Positions 60,321 through 64,000 of a stretch of DNA of 64,000 nucleotides are shown piece after piece (the stretch's first letter is position 1; every line of letters starts with the position of its first letter). The position numbers and the translations under genes were made by a program. This DNA is from JBCBKL01 sp038521825 (GTDB lineage: Bacteria; Pseudomonadota; Alphaproteobacteria; Rhodobacterales; Rhodobacteraceae), in assembly GCA_038521825.1 (NCBI GenBank), contig JBCBKL010000001.1, positions 310,001 through 374,000 of the forward strand, read 5' to 3'. Under the pieces are notes generated by a model, which saw only the letters and a list, made by a program, of their open reading frames with translations, was not told the DNA's origin and did no database searches.

Positions 60321-61439
60321 TCAGAGCCGTAGGGCTTTGGCCGGCGACAGCACATCAATACCAAGGGCCTTCCCCACGGCGTAATACGTCAAATTGCCCG
60401 CGTGAACGTTGAGACCCGCCAAAAGGTGGGGGTCATCACTACAGGCCTGTTGCCAACCCTTGTTTGCCAGTGCCAGCATGAACGGCATTGTTGCATGGCT
60501 GAGTGCCATGGTTGATGTCCGGGCCACCGCACCGGGCATGTTGGCGACGCAGTAGTGCATCACGCCATCGACCTCATAGATCGGATCCTGATGCGTGGTC
60601 GGGCGTGATGTCTCAAAACAACCACCCTGATCGATTGCGACATCGACGATAGCAGCCCCGTTTCGCATGGTAATAAGCTGATCCTTGGTGACCAGTTTCG
60701 GCGCGGCCGCGCCCGGGATCAGCACTGCTCCGATGACCAGGTCCGCGTTTTCCACCAGTTCGGCAGTCGTTGCATGGCTGGCATAGGCCGTCTTGAACTG
60801 AGATCCGAACACATCATCGAGATACCGAAGGCGCGCCAGCGACCGGTCCAGCACCGTCACATCCGCTCCCATTCCGGCCGCGACGCGCGCGGCATGGGTT
60901 CCCACCACGCCACCGCCGATCACGACAACATCGGCCGGTACCACGCCGGGCACGCCGCCCATCAGCACACCCCGGCCACCATTGGCCTTTTGCAACGTCC
61001 AGGCGCCAACCTGAGGGGCCAGTTTGCCAGCCACTTCCGACATCGGGGCGAGCAGCGGCAAGCCACCCCGGTCATCTGTCACCGTTTCGTAAGCGATTGC
61101 AGTGCAGCCTGAGGCGATCAGGTCCTCGGTCTGTTCGGGGTCCGGTGCGAGATGCAGGTAGGTGAACAAAACCTGACCTTCACGCAGCATCTTTCGTTCG
61201 GCAGCCTGTGGTTCTTTGACCTTCACGACCATGTCGCACCGGGCAAATAGGTCGCTGGCTTCTGCCACGATCTCTGCGCCCGCCGCTCGGTAGTCATCGT
61301 CGGCGAAACCCGCACCCTGACCAGCACCCTTTTGAATGAGCACCTGATGGCCGTAGGCGACGGCCTCTTGAGCGGCAGCGGGTGTAACGCCCACGCGAAA
61401 CTCTTGCGGTTTGATTTCTGTCGGGCAACCGATCTTCAT
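60321..61439 (-). CDS. ald: alanine dehydrogenase
   Basis: A 372-residue NAD-dependent enzyme converting L-alanine to pyruvate and ammonium. Signs are MKIGCPTEIKPQEFRVGVTP, MVVKVKEPQ (catalytic lysine), FTYLHLAPDP (catalytic histidine), VVIGGGVVGTHAARVAAGMG (NAD site) and IVDVAIDQGGCFETSRPTTH. GGAGGAGGAC precedes the ATG. It is divergent from an Lrp-type regulator 131 bases away. It can regenerate pyruvate from the alanine made by the taurine aminotransferase. Confidence 0.96.
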   Translation of the reverse strand: MKIGCPTEIKPQEFRVGVTPAAAQEAVAYGHQVLIQKGAGQGAGFADDDYRAAGAEIVAEASDLFARCDMVVKVKEPQAAERKMLREGQVLFTYLHLAPDPEQTEDLIASGCTAIAYETVTDDRGGLPLLAPMSEVAGKLAPQVGAWTLQKANGGRGVLMGGVPGVVPADVVVIGGGVVGTHAARVAAGMGADVTVLDRSLARLRYLDDVFGSQFKTAYASHATTAELVENADLVIGAVLIPGAAAPKLVTKDQLITMRNGAAIVDVAIDQGGCFETSRPTTHQDPIYEVDGVMHYCVANMPGAVARTSTMALSHATMPFMLALANKGWQQACSDDPHLLAGLNVHAGNLTYYAVGKALGIDVLSPAKALRL

Positions 61440-61570
61440 GAATTCGTCCTCCTCCAACATCTTTATCTTCGCGTGATGAGGTCAAAATTACAGTCGAAAG
61501 ATCGACCTCTAGTTGACAAAGAGGCGGAATGATCTTGCGCATTTGGCAAAACTCTTCGAATTATCTGCGA

Positions 61571-62029
61571 ATGAAATTGGATGACACCGACTTGCGCATT
61601 CTGCGTGCCTTGCAAAAGAAAGGGCGCATCTCGAACGCTGACCTAAGCGAGGTGGTCAACCTATCTCCTTCGGCTTGTCACCGGCGTGTGGGCAGGCTCG
61701 AGGCCGAAGGATACATTCGCGACTACGTCGCCTTGCTCGACGCGCGGAAGATCGGTGTGCCGACAACCGTCTTCGTGGAAATCACACTGCAGGGACAGTC
61801 AGACGAGGTTCTGGACGCGTTTGAAAAGGCCGTCGCCCGCATCCCGGATGTTCTGGAATGCCATCTGATGGCAGGTACTGCGGACTACATCCTGAAGGTC
61901 GTTGCAGAGAACACCGATGATTTCGCGCGCATTCACCGTCAATACCTCGCGCGCTTGCCTGGGGTGGCGCAGATGCAGTCGAGCTTTGCCCTGAGGACCG
62001 TCTTCAAGACGACAGCACTGCCTTTGTGA
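61571..62029 (+). CDS. Lrp/AsnC-family regulator, probable regulator of alanine dehydrogenase
   Basis: A 152-residue regulator with the helix-turn-helix RILRALQKKGRISNADLSEV / LSPSACHRRVGRLEAEGYI and a RAM domain (TVFVEITLQGQSDEVLDAFE, VLECHLMAGTADYILKVVA). The ATG at 61571 gives the usual start. Divergent placement next to ald matches the AldR arrangement, in which alanine is the effector. Confidence 0.93.
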   Translation: MKLDDTDLRILRALQKKGRISNADLSEVVNLSPSACHRRVGRLEAEGYIRDYVALLDARKIGVPTTVFVEITLQGQSDEVLDAFEKAVARIPDVLECHLMAGTADYILKVVAENTDDFARIHRQYLARLPGVAQMQSSFALRTVFKTTALPL

Positions 62030-62102
62030 TACCCTTTCCCTTATTTCGCGAATCATTTTTCGGGCCCACAGGTTTAGGGCGATTGTTTTTAGGGAGGATA
62101 CT

Positions 62103-62945
62103 ATGCGCATTGATAATGACCGGCTGGTCGGTAACGACAATCGGAAAGTGCAGTTCAAGAAAGCAGGAACAAGCGGTGGCGGGTTGACCGGCGGAAAGCC
62201 ACGGTTCCTGGTTATCCACTACACCGCAAATGGATCGGCGGGTGGGGCGGTTAACTGGTTCACACGATCTGATGCCAATACATCGGCCCACCTTGTGATT
62301 GGCCATGATGGCGCGATCACCCAGCTTCTAAATTTCGACACTGTCGGCTGGCATGCTGGGAAGAGCGAGTGGAAGAACGTAAAGGGCCTTAACAGTCACT
62401 CCGTCGGGATCGAAGTGGTCAATTGGGGGATCCTTTCGAAATCGAGCGCGGGATCTTGGGTTTCCTGGACTGGTACACCGGTTCCTGATCAACGCGTCAT
62501 TCTCGCAAGTCATCGCCATCGCCCCGGCCAGTCGGACGGATGGGAGGTATTTGACGAGGTTCAGTTCATGGCGACTGTCGATGCGGCGCGCGCGATCGTC
62601 GAGGAGTACGGGATCGGGCCGTCGGATGTGGTCGGGCACGACGATATCTCGCCTGGGCGCAAGGTTGATCCGGGCCCCGCCTTTGACATGGATCGATTTC
62701 GGGGTTTGGTTTTCGGTCGGTCCGAAGACGATTGGAACGATCTTGCATACAAGGTTCGATCGAATTCAGGACTGAACATGCGTAAGGGGCCGGGGGTCGA
62801 TCACGAGGTCATCAAACTGCTCGACGACGGGGCCGAGGTGCATGCCATCGAGCAGACTGGAAAGTGGTGGTTGGTGGCCGAGGTGGTCAACGGCAAAGAG
62901 GATCAAACTGGCTACGTACACAGTCACTGGCTGCGACCTGCCTGA
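62103..62945 (+). CDS. N-acetylmuramoyl-L-alanine amidase with C-terminal SH3 domain
   Basis: A 280-residue protein with an Amidase_2 domain (residues about 25-200) and a bacterial SH3 domain (about 220-280). Zinc-ligand regions are RFLVIHYTANGSAGG, GWHAGKSEWKN and VVGHDDISPGRKVDPGP. SH3 signs are SGLNMRKGPGVDHEVI and WWLVAEV. No signal peptide is evident, so it may act on recycled peptidoglycan in the cytoplasm, be exported another way, or derive from a phage endolysin. GGGAGGA precedes the ATG. Confidence 0.9.
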   Translation: MRIDNDRLVGNDNRKVQFKKAGTSGGGLTGGKPRFLVIHYTANGSAGGAVNWFTRSDANTSAHLVIGHDGAITQLLNFDTVGWHAGKSEWKNVKGLNSHSVGIEVVNWGILSKSSAGSWVSWTGTPVPDQRVILASHRHRPGQSDGWEVFDEVQFMATVDAARAIVEEYGIGPSDVVGHDDISPGRKVDPGPAFDMDRFRGLVFGRSEDDWNDLAYKVRSNSGLNMRKGPGVDHEVIKLLDDGAEVHAIEQTGKWWLVAEVVNGKEDQTGYVHSHWLRPA

Positions 62946-62969
62946 TTTCTTTCCCAAATAACTACAAAA

Positions 62970-62996
62970 CCCCGCAGACCATGGCCGCGGGGCTTT
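62970..62996 (+). terminator. hairpin terminator between the amidase gene and rpsU
   Basis: CCCCGC (62970-62975) pairs with GCGGGG (62987-62992), followed by CTTT on the plus strand, with AAAA on the other side. It can serve both converging genes. Confidence 0.65.
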
Positions 62997-63025
62997 CGAC
63001 TTGTTCGCAATGGATCAGAAGCGCC

Positions 63026-63232
63026 TTACAGCAGCCCTTCGCGTTGTGCCTTTTTGCGTGCGAGCTTGCGGGCCCGGCGAATGGCTTCGGCCTTTTCACG
63101 CGCCTTTTTCTCGGACGGTTTTTCGAAATGCTGCCGCAGCTTCATTTCGCGAAAAACACCTTCGCGTTGCAGCTTTTTCTTCAGCGCGCGAAGCGCTTGA
63201 TCGACATTGTTGTCGCGAACACTAACCTGCAT
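63026..63232 (-). CDS. rpsU: 30S ribosomal protein S21
   Basis: A 68-residue basic protein with the S21 signature VSVRDNNVDQALRALKKKLQ and a lysine/arginine-rich tail. It is divergent from coq9, an arrangement common in this family of bacteria. Confidence 0.98.
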   Translation of the reverse strand: MQVSVRDNNVDQALRALKKKLQREGVFREMKLRQHFEKPSEKKAREKAEAIRRARKLARKKAQREGLL

Positions 63233-63339
63233 GTGGTTGTCACCACCTTTCTAGATTTGAGTTGCAAGGATTTGCAGGAGGTGGCCGTATAGCAAGGCGC
63301 TGCTATCTTGTCCAGTGCGCGGTTCCACAGGAGGCTCGG

Positions 63340-64000
63340 ATGGCCATACCTTACGACGAAACCAAATCTAAGCTACTCAACGCTGCCTTGGGCCACGTGC
63401 CGTTTGACGGCTGGTCCGAGGTCACATTCCGCGCCGCCGCTGCGGATGCGGGGGTGGAATTGTCGATGGCGCGGGCGGTATGCCCCAGAGGAGCGATCGA
63501 CTTGGCGGTCGCGTACCACGACCGCGGCGATGCGCTGATGATCGAGCGCCTCAAATCTACCGACATGACCGAGTTGCGGTTTCGCGACAAGGTCGCTTTG
63601 GCAGTCCGGTGCAGGATCGAAGCCGTCGATGACAGAGAGGCGGTGCGCCGCGGAACCACTCTGTTTTCCTTGCCAATGCACGCTGCCGATGGCGCCCGAC
63701 TGATCTGGGGCACCGCGGACAAGATCTGGGACACGTTGGGTGACACGTCTGATGACGTGAACTGGTACACCAAACGCGCCACGCTAAGCGGAGTCTACTC
63801 TTCCACGATCCTGTTCTGGCTTGGCGACGATAGCGTCGATCATCAAGCGACTTGGGAATTCCTGGATCGGCGGATCGACAACGTGATGCAGTTCGAAAAG
63901 CTCAAGGCCCAGGTGCGTGACAATCCTGTTCTGAGCCGATTGATGGCGGGGCCCAATTGGGTTCTTGGTCAGATCAAAGCACCGCCGCGCATGCCAGATA
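63340..64000 (+). CDS. COQ9 family ubiquinone biosynthesis protein (3' end outside window)
   Basis: The frame runs from ATG 63340, after a perfect AGGAGG, to the window end, giving about 220 residues. It reads MAIPYDETKSKLLNAALGHV and contains FDGWSEVTFRAAAADAGVEL (TetR-like N terminus of COQ9), DMTELRFRDKVALAVRCRIE, TADKIWDTLGDTSDDVNWYT and STILFWLGDDS, all COQ9 hallmarks. COQ9 binds lipid and supports the COQ7 hydroxylation step in ubiquinone synthesis. Only a short C-terminal part seems missing. Confidence 0.93.
   Translation, partial: MAIPYDETKSKLLNAALGHVPFDGWSEVTFRAAAADAGVELSMARAVCPRGAIDLAVAYHDRGDALMIERLKSTDMTELRFRDKVALAVRCRIEAVDDREAVRRGTTLFSLPMHAADGARLIWGTADKIWDTLGDTSDDVNWYTKRATLSGVYSSTILFWLGDDSVDHQATWEFLDRRIDNVMQFEKLKAQVRDNPVLSRLMAGPNWVLGQIKAPPRMPD

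Noticed and set aside
62103..62945. Prophage region suggested by the amidase
   Set aside because: No other phage genes are near; housekeeping genes flank it on both sides.

Overview
The window reads as chromosomal DNA of a marine-type alphaproteobacterium of the Rhodobacteraceae (Roseobacter group). Support comes from the gene set: an Mcl1-type malyl-CoA lyase, a taurine-pyruvate aminotransferase divergent from tauABC, rpsU divergent from coq9, accA overlapping tag, a FYDLN-acid protein next to tRNA-Ala, a DUF1244 protein and a fused MrpA-MrpB antiporter subunit. The DNA is GC-rich and densely coding, with many ATGA/GTGA stop-start overlaps. I see no rRNA operon, insertion sequence, integrase, CRISPR array or replication origin. 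The genus cannot be fixed from what is visible.

Layout. 1-8700: a branched-chain-amino-acid-type ABC importer (two ATPases, two permeases, one binding protein) flanked by two CoA ligases, so its real substrate may be an aromatic or aliphatic carboxylate. 8711-10907: a DUF1428 protein and an iron-type ABC permease with no partner genes. 11026-15940: taurine uptake and transamination. 16028-19312: a four-gene overlapping cluster for lipid A or lipid-linked sugar modification (PAP2, GT2, LAB_N, GT39). 19448-24478: an unfamiliar locus with a P-loop NTPase, an ABC-exporter-like protein whose ATPase has lost key residues, a histidine kinase broken at a run of nine G, and an OmpR-type regulator. 24989-30935: the Mrp Na+/H+ antiporter operon behind a long leader. 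30948-35761: a FucU mutarotase and a 1306-residue G8-domain/beta-helix protein with three C-terminal repeats. 35798-42299: tRNA-Ala, small conserved genes, accA-tag, a LysE exporter with an Lrp regulator, and a GerW/DUF2953 operon.

42376-46447: mcl1, divergent from a D-amino-acid module (dgcN, dgcA, D-amino-acid aminotransferase) that can funnel D-amino acids through D-glutamate to L-glutamate. 46601-50846: a CpaB-like orphan, a DUF1244/N-formylglutamate amidohydrolase pair and pyruvate kinase. 50983-56895: translation genes rpmI, rplT, pheS and pheT. A 650-base gap with a foldable element and a gene remnant lies between rplT and pheS, and two extra genes lie between pheS and pheT. 56952-64000: YtoQ, a GMC oxidoreductase, a glutathione transferase, mscL, alanine dehydrogenase with its divergent Lrp-type regulator, an N-acetylmuramoyl-alanine amidase, rpsU and the start of coq9.

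The best candidates for undescribed biology are the 19.4-24.5 kb locus, the G8 repeat protein, the GerW/DUF2953/84-residue operon in a non-sporulating lineage, the CpaB-like orphan, and small genes hidden in gaps or on the opposite strand of the importer operon.
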